DNA from: Paenibacillus sedimenti
GTDB taxonomy: Bacteria; Bacillota; Bacilli; Paenibacillales; NBRC-103111
Direction of reading: 5' to 3'
Length of the DNA: 64,000 nucleotides
Assembly: GCF_014534655.1 (NCBI RefSeq)
Contig: NZ_JACVVD010000002.1
Coordinates: 310,001-374,000 of the forward strand
Below are positions 53,588 through 62,552 of this stretch, in pieces; position 1 is the stretch's first letter; every line of letters starts with the position of its first letter. The position numbers and the translations under genes were made by a program. The notes below the pieces were generated by a model. It searched no databases and was not told the origin of the DNA. It saw nothing but the letters and a program-made list of their open reading frames with translations.

Positions 53588-53628
53588 AATAAGTCCGATG
53601 GTGCTAATACCGTCGGACTTATTTTTAT
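53588..53628 (+). terminator. Terminator after tRNA-Asn/tRNA-Ser
   Basis: AATAAGTCCGA and TCGGACTTATT form a perfect 11-pair stem followed by TTTATTTTT. Confidence 0.85.
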
Positions 53629-53729
53629 TTTTGCTTCATCTATGATGAACATCTAACAGTTTTCTAACACCGTCTAAATCTATTTAAGGTAAGATAGACA
53701 GATATCCAGACAAACGGGGGTTAGAGACG

Positions 53730-55472
53730 ATGACAAAACTATTTTCAATACGAGTGAGACTTCTTCTATTGTTATTGGTTCCTTCCTTGTTGTATGCGGG
53801 GACGAGTGTGTTTCTGTTGCAGCTGAATGTTTCAAATGCTAGCAAGCTCAAGTCTTCGCTTTATGAAACTACGAATAAAAGTACGTCGATTATTTTGAAT
53901 GCGGATCGTGATATGTACCAAGCTTTAACAGCATATCAGCTGCTTGTTTCGGGTACACTGAGCACAGAAGATAAGGCCAAGCAGTTGAAATCATTTCAAG
54001 ATAATATTAAACAGGCGAATGACCGAGTTAACAAAGCGACAAGTATCTTAAGTGAAAAGAATTTGCTTACAACTGCACATGGGGAATCAAAGCTGACGAT
54101 CGAGCAAAATTTCAACAGTTTCCATACCCTGTTCAATCAATGGGCCAAAGAGGCGACGCAAGTCGTGGAATCGTCAAAAACAGGCAAGGGTGTTGTGGAT
54201 GATGCCAAGCTGATGGGTACGTTCGAAAAAGGTCGAGAGGGTATGAATCAAGTTGGAGAGATTCTCGATACGTATGCCAAAACCAGCATAGAAGAGATTC
54301 AGGCTCAGAACAATAAGACCAAATGGTCGGTCTATATCAGCCTGACAATTATCATTTTGGCATTGCTCACAGCGGGTTGGTTTGTTATTAGTAAGATTAT
54401 GAGGACGGTACGCAGGATTGTTGAGGTTACAGGGAAAGTAGCTGCTGGTGATCTTCGCCACGAGCCGTCGATGAAGTATTCCCGAGACGAGCTGGGACAA
54501 ATCACAGAATCCGTAGATACAATGGTGCTGAAAATTAAAGAGCTCATTGGGGTGATTGCTCATAATACGCAATTCGTACATTCGGCTTCTTTGGAATTGA
54601 ACGATAGCTCTAGAGAATCGGCAACTGCTGCGGAGCATGTGGCTTCCAACATTCAGGAAGTGACACAGGATGTAGAGCACCAAACGAGAAGCAGCATGGA
54701 GACAAGCAGAGCGATTGAAGAAATGGCGATCGGCATTCAACGGGTAGCCGAAAATTCGACCGTGATGGCAGAGCATTCCTCCCTGACTTCCAGCCATGCT
54801 GAGCTTGGTAACGATCTCTTGACCAGACTCCAGCAGCAAATGGTTAGTATATTAAAATCGGTAGATCAATTGTCAGTAACTGTACAATCCTTGACGCGCA
54901 AATCGGATGAAATCGGGCAAATCGCATCGAGCATTACGAATTTCGCTAATCAGACCAATCTCTTGTCGCTCAACGCTTCAATTGAAGCAGCGAGGGCCGG
55001 TGAACATGGTAAAGGCTTTAGTGTCGTAGCGAATGAAATCCGTAAACTAGCCAGTCAGTCCATTGAGTCGGCAGAGGGGATAAACCATCTGATTAATGAA
55101 ACCCGTGTAGAGATTACAAGCGTTTCGGATTCCATGAATTCAACCAAGCAAGAAGCAAGTACGGGATCGAACATGATGCAGGAAGTCAACCGAAGCTTTC
55201 ATACGATTATGCAGTCTGTCCAACAAATTGTTTCACAAATTCATGAGACATCAGCAATTACGGAGCAAATGTCGGCAAGCTCGCAGGAAATTTCAGCGAC
55301 AATGGAGCATTCTTCGAACACTGCAGAACAAATTCTAATAAAATCACAAGGTGTGGCCGCGGCGACGGAGGAGCAGTTGGCGATGATGCAGAATATTGCT
55401 GCAGCTTCTGAGCAGCTGAAATCCGTGGTGAATACGTTGAATGAATCCGTGGCTTTTTTCAAAATCCAATAG
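53730..55472 (+). CDS. Methyl-accepting chemotaxis protein
   Basis: The 580-residue receptor has a first membrane helix near residues 8-28, a helical extracellular domain (about 30-195, 4HB-like, with no Cache motif seen), a second helix (about 198-220), HAMP (to about 275) and the cytoplasmic signalling domain with the hairpin tip [47 protein letters not shown]. It signals through CheA/CheW to the flagella. The ligand is unknown. It is monocistronic: a tRNA terminator lies upstream and its own terminator follows. The ATG follows GGGGGTTAGAG. Confidence 0.95.
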   Translation: MTKLFSIRVRLLLLLLVPSLLYAGTSVFLLQLNVSNASKLKSSLYETTNKSTSIILNADRDMYQALTAYQLLVSGTLSTEDKAKQLKSFQDNIKQANDRVNKATSILSEKNLLTTAHGESKLTIEQNFNSFHTLFNQWAKEATQVVESSKTGKGVVDDAKLMGTFEKGREGMNQVGEILDTYAKTSIEEIQAQNNKTKWSVYISLTIIILALLTAGWFVISKIMRTVRRIVEVTGKVAAGDLRHEPSMKYSRDELGQITESVDTMVLKIKELIGVIAHNTQFVHSASLELNDSSRESATAAEHVASNIQEVTQDVEHQTRSSMETSRAIEEMAIGIQRVAENSTVMAEHSSLTSSHAELGNDLLTRLQQQMVSILKSVDQLSVTVQSLTRKSDEIGQIASSITNFANQTNLLSLNASIEAARAGEHGKGFSVVANEIRKLASQSIESAEGINHLINETRVEITSVSDSMNSTKQEASTGSNMMQEVNRSFHTIMQSVQQIVSQIHETSAITEQMSASSQEISATMEHSSNTAEQILIKSQGVAAATEEQLAMMQNIAAASEQLKSVVNTLNESVAFFKIQ

Positions 55473-55484
55473 GTAATAAACATG

Positions 55485-55526
55485 AAAAGTCCATAGGAAA
55501 TGTTTCGCTTCCTGTGGACTTTTTTT
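55485..55526 (+). terminator. Terminator after the chemotaxis receptor gene
   Basis: AAAAGTCCATAGGAA pairs with TTCCTGTGGACTTTT (one wobble) and is followed by a T-run. Confidence 0.88.
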
Positions 55527-55624
55527 CAGATTAAGTTTCATAATTTATGCTTGTCATCCTTCGAATTATCCGTTATAATAACACTTGTCGTCAAAAACGG
55601 GCTGCATGGTTCGAAGGCGTTCAA

Positions 55625-55699
55625 GGCCCGTTGGTCAAGGGGTTAAGACACCTCCCTTTCACGGAGGTAACAGGGGTTCGAATCCCCTACGGGTCACCA
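55625..55699 (+). tRNA. tRNA-Glu (TTC)
   Basis: Acceptor GGCCCGT/ACGGGTC, D arm TGGTCAAGGGGTTAAGACA, anticodon TTC (55658-55660) in CTTTCAC, T arm AGGGGTTCGAATCCCCT and encoded ACCA end. Confidence 0.96.
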
Positions 55700-55738
55700 T
55701 TTCAATAACTTTAGGAAGAGTATTCTTCCCACATATGC

Positions 55739-55820
55739 GCGGTCGTGGTGGAACGGCAGACACACCATCTTGAGGGGGTGGCGCTCACAAGGCGTGAGGG
55801 TTCAAATCCCTCCGACCGCA
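55739..55820 (+). tRNA. tRNA-Leu (GAG)
   Basis: A class II tRNA with acceptor GCGGTCG/CGACCGC, anticodon GAG (55772-55774) in loop TTGAGGG closed by CCATC/GGTGG, a variable arm (GCGCTCACAAGGCGT) and T arm GAGGGTTCAAATCCCTC. Discriminator A; CCA is not encoded. Confidence 0.94.
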
Positions 55821-55825
55821 TCCCA

Positions 55826-55866
55826 AGCAAAAGAACCTTGAACAATCAAGGTTCTTTTGCTTTTTG
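55826..55866 (+). terminator. Terminator after tRNA-Glu/tRNA-Leu
   Basis: A perfect 16-bp stem (55826-55841 with 55846-55861) around a four-base loop, followed by TTTTTG. Confidence 0.92.
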
Positions 55867-55913
55867 TCTCATAATTTACACTTCCATAACATTCTGCTTG
55901 CCCTTTGAGTTTA

Positions 55914-56579
55914 TTAACAAGTAAAAGCATCAATAAACCGCAAATCAACCCCGAAATACATCCAAGAAAATCCAGTCCAGCGGAAGCCGGCGACAGAGTT
56001 GCGACCTACAAAAATTGGGAAATACCAGAATTGCTGGCCATTACTAAGCCAGATATAAGTGAAGTTGAACAAGCAGCGCGAGATACCGCCCGGATCTACT
56101 GCGTAAAGGGAACCAGCAGCCTTAAGAGGCTTCTGCGGCGTATAGGCTGGCGGTGGAGCAGTTGGCGGCTGCATGCCACCCGGGTGAGGGCCGCCTGGAA
56201 AAGGGACCCCAGGTTGTGGAAAGCCAGGCTGAGGGAACCCAGGTTGCGGGTATCCAGGCTGTGGAAGCCCAGGCTGCGGGAATCCCGGTTGTTGTCCTCC
56301 GGGCTGAGGGAACCCCGGGAACGGAAACCCTGGAGTCATGCCGGATCCAGGTAATCCGGGAAATCCGCCGCCGCCGGGAAATCCTCCCCCAAAGCTGCGT
56401 GGATCGTAAGCGGGTACCCACGCCATTGCTTGAGGAGGATAAGGCGTATAAGCCGTTGGATAAGGCATCGGCTGAGGATTTGGTGTTGGATAAGAAGCAG
56501 GTAAAGCCGAGAGAGTTTCATCGTGTTGATTTTCGGCGTTATGAATATCGCGGACTTCTTGCGTTTTTTTCGTAGACAT
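55914..56579 (-). CDS. Pro/Gly-rich repeat protein with conserved C-terminal domain (spore-surface candidate)
   Basis: The 221-residue product has a Pro/Tyr-rich N-terminal part (residues 30-60), then about a dozen PGFPQPG-type repeats (roughly 63-140). It ends with a compact domain of about 70 residues, GGISRCLFNFTYIWLSNGQ ... FVGRNSVAGFRW ... FGVDLRFIDAFTC, with a Cys near each end. This C-terminal domain recurs in Bacillales hypothetical proteins with varied repeat tails, as I recall, but I know no proven role; a spore-surface location is a guess from the composition. It starts at ATG with AAGGAGG. Confidence 0.75.
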   Translation of the reverse strand: MSTKKTQEVRDIHNAENQHDETLSALPASYPTPNPQPMPYPTAYTPYPPQAMAWVPAYDPRSFGGGFPGGGGFPGLPGSGMTPGFPFPGFPQPGGQQPGFPQPGLPQPGYPQPGFPQPGFPQPGVPFPGGPHPGGMQPPTAPPPAYTPQKPLKAAGSLYAVDPGGISRCLFNFTYIWLSNGQQFWYFPIFVGRNSVAGFRWTGFSWMYFGVDLRFIDAFTC

Positions 56580-56826
56580 TCGTTGTTCCTCCTTGGGTAT
56601 AAGCGGATATTTTTCGATTTACTATATGCAGGAGGGTAGACGGATGTCACGATAAAGTGGAATTCTTAGAAAATTAGGGCTAAATGATGTAAATAGGCTT
56701 ATTTTCCCATTATTTGGGGTGATATTCAGGATTGTATTCCCATGGTTGTGTGAAAATTTGTCGTATATAATTGAAATTGGTTATATTTTCAAATGAACGG
56801 CATATTCATATAAAGGAAGAAATCGC

Positions 56827-57165
56827 ATGAATAATCGTACAATGATGAATGAGGCTGGTTATAGTCATAACCAATCAATTCAGGAACCGAATATGGTGTT
56901 GGATCAGTTTTTTTCCAATTATGGTCTTACACAGCGTGAATCCGAAATTCTTGCGTTAATTGCTACTTACGGGTATACGAATCGAGAGCTTGCGGAATAT
57001 TGTTACATTAGTGAGAAAACGGTGAAGATTCATTTGGCTAACATCATGAGTAAAATCGGGATCAGCTCGATGCGCAGATTGCTGGCGCTGCTCTTGCAGC
57101 AAGCATTCATGGTCTCGAGCATGACGAATGAATCCAATCGGGTAACGTCAATAGGAATCAGATAG
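56827..57165 (+). CDS. LuxR/GerE-type helix-turn-helix regulator
   Basis: The 112-residue protein is essentially one LuxR-type DNA-binding domain: LTQRESEILALIATYGYTNRELAEYCYISEKTVKIHLANIMSKIGISSMRRLLALLLQQ (about 36-94). It has no receiver or ligand domain, as in GerE-like single-domain regulators. The ATG follows AAAGGAAG. It stands alone between the repeat protein gene and the phage-like genes; target genes are unknown. Confidence 0.85.
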   Translation: MNNRTMMNEAGYSHNQSIQEPNMVLDQFFSNYGLTQRESEILALIATYGYTNRELAEYCYISEKTVKIHLANIMSKIGISSMRRLLALLLQQAFMVSSMTNESNRVTSIGIR

Positions 57166-57202
57166 AAAAAAGAGAAGGCTTCTGTAGAAGAAGTGCTTCT
57201 CT

Positions 57203-57586
57203 TTATTTTGTATTTGTGAAATTCCAGCTGAAAAAAGCGCGCATATCCATCTGCATAATATCCTCGATGTCATTCATACGAACCCATAATTGCCCGATAC
57301 ACTTGATATTGCTTGCCAGAGCTGTATGTCGATGTTTGATTGTGTTCAGACTAATGCCAAAACAATGCGGACGCTGTGGATTTACAGTAAGATCCTCAAG
57401 CAATACGCTGATACCGGCTTCCGTTTCATCAATCTCTTCAGCCTGCAGTTTTTGAAAAGGTGCGCTAAGCGGTACATACAGGACCGACTTGCTCCAATCG
57501 AGTTCTCCCGGTCCAAAACGGATCGACATGACGAATGGCCGCAATCCCTCTTCATGGAAATCATAAAGGATGGTGAGCTTGGCCAT
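57203..57586 (-). CDS. Hypothetical protein downstream of immA
   Basis: The 127-residue product is mixed alpha/beta with no recognised motif (MAKLTILYDFHEEGLRPFVM ... FFSWNFTNTK). Its start overlaps the end of the ImmA-like gene by 26 bases on the same strand, so it belongs to that transcription unit. It may be a phage- or ICE-derived accessory gene. Confidence 0.6.
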   Translation of the reverse strand: MAKLTILYDFHEEGLRPFVMSIRFGPGELDWSKSVLYVPLSAPFQKLQAEEIDETEAGISVLLEDLTVNPQRPHCFGISLNTIKHRHTALASNIKCIGQLWVRMNDIEDIMQMDMRAFFSWNFTNTK

Positions 57587-58193
57587 CTGCGGACACTCCT
57601 TTTCGTTTCAACTGCTCAAGCTTGTCCATCATGCTTTTGGTGGCAACCGACCAATTAGCAGGATTATAGGTAGAGTTATGGCTTTGGGTATGCAAATGAA
57701 ATTCATGGTCCACGATTCCCTGCAGAATTCGTCGCTGAATTTGCTCCAATCTTGCGGCTGCAAGTCGATAAGTTACGTTAAACTCCTCGGAAAGCAACTC
57801 CATAATTTCGCTTTTTCGCTCCGGAAGCGGGATTTGCTTGATCATGGAAATCGGGAGTGCGGCATACAGCTGGAAGTTAGTTGCATCCTGCTCCTGCCAA
57901 TCCACATAATGCTCCGGCATTGTCATTTGATTGCCGGAGTGCCGCAATACATGACAGAGCTCGTGCAGGAAATCCTCCCACTGCTCCTTGGCAGATAGAC
58001 GGCGATCGATATTAATGCTGAAAAGTCCGTTTTTTTCAATAGCCATGCTATTCATATCGAAAAAATAAGTCCAGATGTTGAGCTTTGCCGCCACATTCAT
58101 AATTTGTAGCTGGTTTGGAGCAGTAATCCCGTGCTGGCTGTACAGAGCTTCAATCCATTGCTCCAGAGGCGTGGTTTGGTAGTGAGTAAACAT
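57561..58193 (-). CDS. ImmA/IrrE-family metallopeptidase
   Basis: The 210-residue product has the HELCH motif (residues 77-81) within FLHELCHVLRHSGNQM, the ImmA/IrrE zinc-protease signature, and an acidic partner region (EQDATNFQLYAAL). In Bacillus subtilis ICEBs1, ImmA cleaves the XRE-type repressor ImmR after DNA damage or pheromone signals. The upstream XRE gene on the same strand is the likely substrate. The ATG at 58193 is chosen for its AGGAGG site; an upstream start at 58250 would place that site inside the gene. Confidence 0.88.
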   Translation of the reverse strand: MFTHYQTTPLEQWIEALYSQHGITAPNQLQIMNVAAKLNIWTYFFDMNSMAIEKNGLFSINIDRRLSAKEQWEDFLHELCHVLRHSGNQMTMPEHYVDWQEQDATNFQLYAALPISMIKQIPLPERKSEIMELLSEEFNVTYRLAAARLEQIQRRILQGIVDHEFHLHTQSHNSTYNPANWSVATKSMMDKLEQLKRKGVSADGQAHHPL

Positions 58194-58265
58194 GGAATAC
58201 CTCCTCATGGGAATGTATGTTCGTTTATTGGAGTTAAAGAAAAGCCCCATAGGGCTTGTTAGCAG

Positions 58266-58670
58266 CTATTGTTGACTGTCCGGTTTGCGAGTTTGCTGCT
58301 GATCCTTAATAAAATTCCAAAAGCGCAGCATTTCATCGCGCCGCTCCTTGGGGGCGTTTTTGAAATCTTTGAAAAAAAGGCTGACCTCCGGATCATCGAC
58401 TTCCAGAGCCTCGACCCCGGTTTGGGATTCAAGTGCATCGCTTTCGGTAGGCGCAAAGCCGGCAAGTAAAAGAAGCTCATCTTTGTCTACGGCGCTAAGG
58501 GCGTCAGCTAAGGCAATAACCGTTTCTCTGGAAGGACTAAAGCGGTTATTTTCTATGGAGTTAATGAATGAATAACTAACACCGGATCGTTCTCCCAACT
58601 CTCTGAGTGAGAAATTATGCTGCTGCCGCAGACGCCGGATTCGATTGCCGAATTGCACCATATCTTTCAT
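58266..58670 (-). CDS. XRE-family repressor-like regulator
   Basis: The 134-residue protein has an N-terminal Cro/cI helix-turn-helix (NRIRRLRQQHNFSLRELGERSGVSYSFINSIENNRFSPSRETVIALADAL, about 8-60) and a C-terminal acidic tail typical of repressors cleaved by ImmA-type proteases. It is divergent from the ArpU-like gene, so the intervening 160 bases probably contain operators for both directions. Confidence 0.88.
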   Translation of the reverse strand: MKDMVQFGNRIRRLRQQHNFSLRELGERSGVSYSFINSIENNRFSPSRETVIALADALSAVDKDELLLLAGFAPTESDALESQTGVEALEVDDPEVSLFFKDFKNAPKERRDEMLRFWNFIKDQQQTRKPDSQQ

Positions 58671-58761
58671 CGATACATCACCTATTTCTATTGTAAATGT
58701 AGATGGGGCAGAAAAACAAGGGGTTTAAGTGAAAAATGTTTAGATAATCAAAACTTTTGTG

Positions 58762-58790
58762 TTGAGTTTATAAACGATTTGAAGTATGCT
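58762..58790 (+). promoter_or_regulatory. Candidate promoter of the ArpU-like gene
   Basis: TTGAGT (58762-58767) and TATGCT (58785-58790) are 17 bases apart, 40 bases before the ATG. It is placed so that the divergent XRE protein could repress it. Confidence 0.5.
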
Positions 58791-58830
58791 TTGTTTAGAA
58801 TTACAAAACAATATATTAGGAGATGATCCA

Positions 58831-59277
58831 ATGAAGATGGAAATCGTTCAACTTTTTGAGAATGAACAGATAGATCGTAAAGCTACACGCAAAAAAATCG
58901 AAGGGATGCTCGAGACGGTGCGCATATATGGACAAATCGGCTTGGTACGTAGACAAACTAAGGTAATATCGAGCTATGACCCCCGCTATCATGGAGCGAC
59001 GAATCTGCTTAACAAGGTGACGGAGCGATCAGCAATCTATAACGTGGATACGGAAGAGCGGCTTAACAAGCTTTGTAAGGAGGTTAAAGAGGCCATCGGG
59101 TGCCTGGATGAAGATGAACAGGAAATAATTCGGAGGCGTTATTTGAAGCGGAATAAAGAGCCTGATGGTATGCTGTGTTACGAGCTGAATCTGAGTGAGA
59201 GAACTTATCGCAGGGTCAAAGCGAAGGCGATAGCGAAGCTTGCTTACATGCTCGGGCTTGAGGTGATGCGTTCATAA
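58831..59277 (+). CDS. ArpU-like phage transcriptional regulator
   Basis: The 148-residue product resembles ArpU/late-control sigma-like regulators of phages and PBSX-like elements: CLDEDEQEIIRRRYLKRNKEPDGMLCYELNLSERTYRRVKAKAIAKLAYMLGL is a sigma region 4-type helix-turn-helix at the C-terminus. Such proteins turn on lysis and structural genes. The ATG at 58831 has AGGAGATG upstream. Together with the holin downstream it marks a phage remnant or tailocin-type module. Confidence 0.8.
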   Translation: MKMEIVQLFENEQIDRKATRKKIEGMLETVRIYGQIGLVRRQTKVISSYDPRYHGATNLLNKVTERSAIYNVDTEERLNKLCKEVKEAIGCLDEDEQEIIRRRYLKRNKEPDGMLCYELNLSERTYRRVKAKAIAKLAYMLGLEVMRS

Positions 59278-59393
59278 AACACGATTATTGGCCCTCAGCG
59301 TATAGGAGACCGGGAGTTGGCCGTTTGTTGGCAATTCGTTTGGTTATTAGCGTGATAAGCTTGTAATGTAGACAATTGAGGGAGGTGATCAAG

Positions 59394-59504
59394 GTGAACG
59401 AGAAAGAGGAAAGCAAGTCCCAAGCGATACAGCCTTCGCTATGCAAAGGATGTATGGGGGCGGTGGGAAGGAGTGAAACGGTTTTGCAGCAGGTTGATTT
59501 GTGA
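59394..59504 (+). CDS. Small hypothetical protein with CxxC
   Basis: A 36-codon frame with GTG start and a very strong GAGGGAGGTGATC site. The product holds LCKGCMGA (a CxxC pair). It lies between the ArpU-like and holin genes. The ribosome site supports translation; no family is known to me. Confidence 0.45.
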   Translation: MNEKEESKSQAIQPSLCKGCMGAVGRSETVLQQVDL

Positions 59505-59622
59505 AAGAGGGTAAAACTTTTTACGGAAAAAATGTTTCGAATTTCAAAACAGCATGAAAAACCAGCAGGAGACCAATCTCCAAGCTGGGTTTTCTACTCC
59601 CAAACCGAAAGGAGCAATAACT

Positions 59623-60024
59623 ATGATCCAAATTGGCTTCAACTTTCTCACAGCGTCTCTCGGAACGCTTCTGACGTATGCCTTTGGCGGATGGAATGAA
59701 TTGATGAGCCTTTTTCTTTTGGCCATTGCTGTTGATTACTTCACCGGCATCGCCGCGTCCGTTAAAGAGCATAAAGACCTAAATAGCCAAGTCAGCCTTT
59801 GGGGTCTTTTGCGTAAAGGGCTTATGCTGCTCGTCATTATGCTTGCGCACCGCGTCGATCTTTTTCTTGGCACGGAACTCATGATGACCGGCGCGATTTA
59901 TTTTTACCTTGCCAATGAGTTTATCTCCATTACTGAAAATTACGGAAGAATGGGGCTGCCGCTGCCGAGTCAAGTGAAACAAATCATTCAAGTGCTAAGA
60001 AGAAAGGGGGAAGATCATAGATAG
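59623..60024 (+). CDS. Phage holin (toxin secretion/phage lysis type)
   Basis: The 133-residue product has three or so membrane helices and the family segments AVDYFTGIAASVKEHKDLNSQVSLWGLLRKGLMLLVIMLAHRVDLFL and TGAIYFYLANEFISITENYGRMGLPLP, typical of the TcdE/phi-type holin group. Holins form membrane pores for endolysin or toxin release. The ATG at 59623 follows AAAGGAG. No intact endolysin gene follows, so the lysis module is incomplete here. Confidence 0.9.
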   Translation: MIQIGFNFLTASLGTLLTYAFGGWNELMSLFLLAIAVDYFTGIAASVKEHKDLNSQVSLWGLLRKGLMLLVIMLAHRVDLFLGTELMMTGAIYFYLANEFISITENYGRMGLPLPSQVKQIIQVLRRKGEDHR

Positions 60025-60307
60025 AGGCACTTTCATCGATCGAATTATTCCAAAGCGGAATTTCACCTTCTGGCTAACGAGCTCAGAAAAGTTTTCCGGA
60101 CAACCATGTACCGACTAAAAACGTACATAGAGACCGAATTCATATAAGAGAAAAAGATACATTTTGTAACTATAGTAAACGCACTCCGAGTGATTCGTTT
60201 GACCTATATATTTGACACTACTTACAGGTATCAAAGACTAATTGAGGGCTCAAATATAAGAAATAAGAAATAAAATTCGCTAAGATAGATACAAAACGTA
60301 TCAGGTG
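60025..60307. other. Gap between holin and lasso cluster
   Basis: No intact gene. Just after the holin a short frame reads RGTFIDRIIPKRNFTFWLTS before a stop at about 60116; it might be the start of a lost endolysin but is too short to assign. The inverted repeat GATAC-AAAAC-GTATC (60287-60301) lies just upstream of the lasso promoter and could be an operator. Confidence 0.4.
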
Positions 60308-60316
60308 TGATATAAT
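60308..60316 (+). promoter_or_regulatory. Extended -10 promoter of the lasso peptide cluster
   Basis: TGA-TATAAT (60308-60316) is a perfect extended -10 element about 50 bases before the cyclase ATG. The -35 region is poor and overlaps the GATAC/GTATC inverted repeat, suggesting regulated transcription. Confidence 0.6.
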
Positions 60317-60365
60317 ATAACCAATAGTACATTTGAACTACAAGCCGCAGAAACTGGAGGCAACC

Positions 60366-62303
60366 ATGAGCGCTATAGCCGGTGTTCTTAACTATTATGG
60401 AGAGCCTGTTTCCATCGAAGCTGCCAGGAATATGATGCAAGGTTTGCAAAAATACCCTGCTGATGATGTAAGAACCTGGTATGACGGCTCTGTGTTTTTG
60501 GGTTGTCACGCTCAATGGATTACTCCTGAATCGATTCACGAACGGCTCCCTTATTATGATGAACAAAGCAAGCTGGCTATTACGGCAGATGCGATCATTG
60601 ATAATAGGGGTGAATTATTTAACAGGCTTCAGGTTGCGAAATCCCGGCGGGAACAGATGGCGGATAGTGAGCTCATTTTATTAGCCTACCTGAAGTGGGG
60701 GAAGGAAGCGCCGCAATACTTAATCGGCGATTACGCATTTGTCATCTGGGATGAGAAGAGGCAGCATCTTTTTGGAGCGCGCGATTTATTAGGCAATCGA
60801 ACTCTATATTATCGCCATGATGCGCGGCAGTTTGTATTCTGTACAGTGATAAACCCGCTATTCACTTTACCTGGAGTCAATAAAGGGCTCAATGAATCGT
60901 GGATCGCAGAATTTCTTGCAATCCCTTACATTTTGGATTCGATCGATGTTCGCTCAACTTTATACAGCTCAATTGATCAGATTCCTCCTGCACATACCTT
61001 TCAAGTTGCAAACGGCAAACTAACATTGGAGCAGTATGGAACTTTCACAGTGCCTGATAAGAAGATTAAATTTAGATCAAACGCCGAATATGAGGAGGCA
61101 TTTCGCCAAGTTTTCTTGGAAGCGATTACATCTAAGTCCCGGACATTCCGTCAGGTAGGCGCAAGCTTAAGCGGAGGATTAGATTCAGGTGCAGTCGTCA
61201 GCTTTGCTGTAAACCCTTTGCACAAGGCAGGAAAAACATTGCACGCTTACAGTTACGTCCCCCCGTCTGATTTTGTCGATTGGACCTCGAAAAGCATGCT
61301 TGCCGATGAAAGTTCATACATACGGGCTACGGTTGAGCATGTAGGAAATTTAACGCATAGCTATATGGGTTTTTCGGAACAAAATTCTTTTAGCGAAATT
61401 GATGACCTTATCGATCTTATGGAAGCGCCTTATAAGTTTTTTGAGAATTCGTTTTGGCTAAAAGGTATGCTCGAACAAGCCCAGCGGGATGATGTCGGTG
61501 TGTTGTTGAATGGAGCAAGAGGCAATTACACAATCTCATGGGGACCGGCTATCGATTATTATGCTCGGCTCTTAAGGAACCTGCGTTGGGTCCGATTTTA
61601 TCGCGAAATCAAGCTCTATGGAAAGATTGGAAATATCGGGAGGTCCCGGTTATTGCCCTTCATCGGCAAGCAAGCGTTTCCTTTTTTGACGCGAATGCCT
61701 TTTTCCAAGAGAGAGCCGAATAAACCGCTTTTAATTCATCCAGACTTGGCCGCACGAACAGGCGTCATTGAAAAGCTAACCAACCATGACGTCGGACTGA
61801 CCGAGTCGACGATGGACGAATTCGCAGCAAGGGAATATCAGTTTAATCATTTAGCCATATCGAATCATCAAGGAACATCGACCACGAAATTATCTTTACG
61901 CTACAGTGTCTGTGAAAGAGATCCGACCAGCGATCCGAGAGTGATTCGATTCTGTTTATCTGTACCGGTCGAACAGTTTGTCCAAAATGGCAGAGACCGT
62001 TCGCTGATTCGAAGGTCGACGGCAGGGTATTTGCCTGATAAGGTTCGTTTAAACCAGCGCGTTCGCGGTGTGCAAGGTGCGGATTGGATACACCGCATGC
62101 TTCCAATATGGCGCCTGGTTACCGAAGAAGTGAAGCATCTATGCCGTGATTCCGCCGTCTCGCAGCTGCTGAATGTGAAGCAGATTCAAGCATCGCTTGC
62201 GAAAATCGGAGATTCACCGAAGCCTGAACTTGCCTATGATCCGGATGTGAGATTGATCATGCAGAGTTTGATTGTATATCGATTTTTACAAAAAATTTCA
62301 TGA
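60366..62303 (+). CDS. Lasso peptide cyclase (asparagine synthetase-like, PaeC type)
   Basis: The 645-residue protein is an AsnB homologue that activates the ring Asp of the precursor by adenylation so that the N-terminal amine can close the macrolactam. The N-terminus is MSAIAGVLNYYGE, so the catalytic Cys2 of true glutaminase domains is replaced by Ser, as is usual in lasso cyclases. The ATP site holds SLSGGLDSGAVVSF (the PP-loop, about residue 265) and the C-terminal half continues to VYRFLQKIS. The ATG at 60366 follows CTGGAGG; an in-frame start at 60333 is less likely. It is the first gene of the cluster and is followed by the precursor gene. Confidence 0.9.
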   Translation: MSAIAGVLNYYGEPVSIEAARNMMQGLQKYPADDVRTWYDGSVFLGCHAQWITPESIHERLPYYDEQSKLAITADAIIDNRGELFNRLQVAKSRREQMADSELILLAYLKWGKEAPQYLIGDYAFVIWDEKRQHLFGARDLLGNRTLYYRHDARQFVFCTVINPLFTLPGVNKGLNESWIAEFLAIPYILDSIDVRSTLYSSIDQIPPAHTFQVANGKLTLEQYGTFTVPDKKIKFRSNAEYEEAFRQVFLEAITSKSRTFRQVGASLSGGLDSGAVVSFAVNPLHKAGKTLHAYSYVPPSDFVDWTSKSMLADESSYIRATVEHVGNLTHSYMGFSEQNSFSEIDDLIDLMEAPYKFFENSFWLKGMLEQAQRDDVGVLLNGARGNYTISWGPAIDYYARLLRNLRWVRFYREIKLYGKIGNIGRSRLLPFIGKQAFPFLTRMPFSKREPNKPLLIHPDLAARTGVIEKLTNHDVGLTESTMDEFAAREYQFNHLAISNHQGTSTTKLSLRYSVCERDPTSDPRVIRFCLSVPVEQFVQNGRDRSLIRRSTAGYLPDKVRLNQRVRGVQGADWIHRMLPIWRLVTEEVKHLCRDSAVSQLLNVKQIQASLAKIGDSPKPELAYDPDVRLIMQSLIVYRFLQKIS

Positions 62304-62332
62304 CGCCCCCCGCTTGAAAGGAGGTGATATCT

Positions 62333-62473
62333 ATGGAAAAGCAAATAAAGCAAGAGTGGCAGCAGCCTACATTAGAAGTGCTCGACGTCACGATGACGAT
62401 GGGTGGACCTAATGGAGCTGTTCCAGACCGAAACGGTAAAGGCGCAAATAACCGCAATCCTCAAGACTCGTAG
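62333..62473 (+). CDS. Lasso peptide precursor, paeninodin-type
   Basis: This 46-codon gene has a near-perfect AAAGGAGGTGAT site. The leader (residues 1-23) contains W9-QQ-P12-TLEVLDV, the aromatic-xx-Pro recognition motif bound by the RRE protein B1, and ends VTMTM, with Thr at position -2 of the core. The core (24-46, 23 residues) begins GGPNGAVPD, placing Gly at core position 1 and Asp at position 9, so an eight-atom-linked nine-residue ring is expected, and ends with Ser23. Paeninodin also has a 23-residue core with Asp9 and a C-terminal Ser that is phosphorylated by its kinase; the present tail (rich in Asn, Arg and Gly) differs strongly. The kinase gene follows after a hairpin. Confidence 0.9.
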   Translation: MEKQIKQEWQQPTLEVLDVTMTMGGPNGAVPDRNGKGANNRNPQDS

Positions 62474-62510
62474 GATTGTCCTTACTTAGGGCAGACTGTA
62501 ATGATCCATT

Positions 62511-62537
62511 GCCCTTATACAATTCACGTATAAGGGC
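62511..62537 (+). terminator. Hairpin (partial terminator) between precursor and kinase genes
   Basis: GCCCTTATAC (62511-62520) pairs perfectly with GTATAAGGGC (62528-62537) around a seven-base loop and is followed by TTATTTG. It would reduce transcription of the maturation genes relative to the precursor or protect the precursor mRNA 3' end. Confidence 0.75.
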
Positions 62538-62552
62538 TTATTTGCTACGGGG

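Noticed and set aside
55905..56575. Plus-strand Arg-rich frames over the PGFPQPG protein gene
   Set aside because: They are translations of the complement of the repeat; the minus-strand frame has the good AAGGAGG site and a conserved C-terminal domain.
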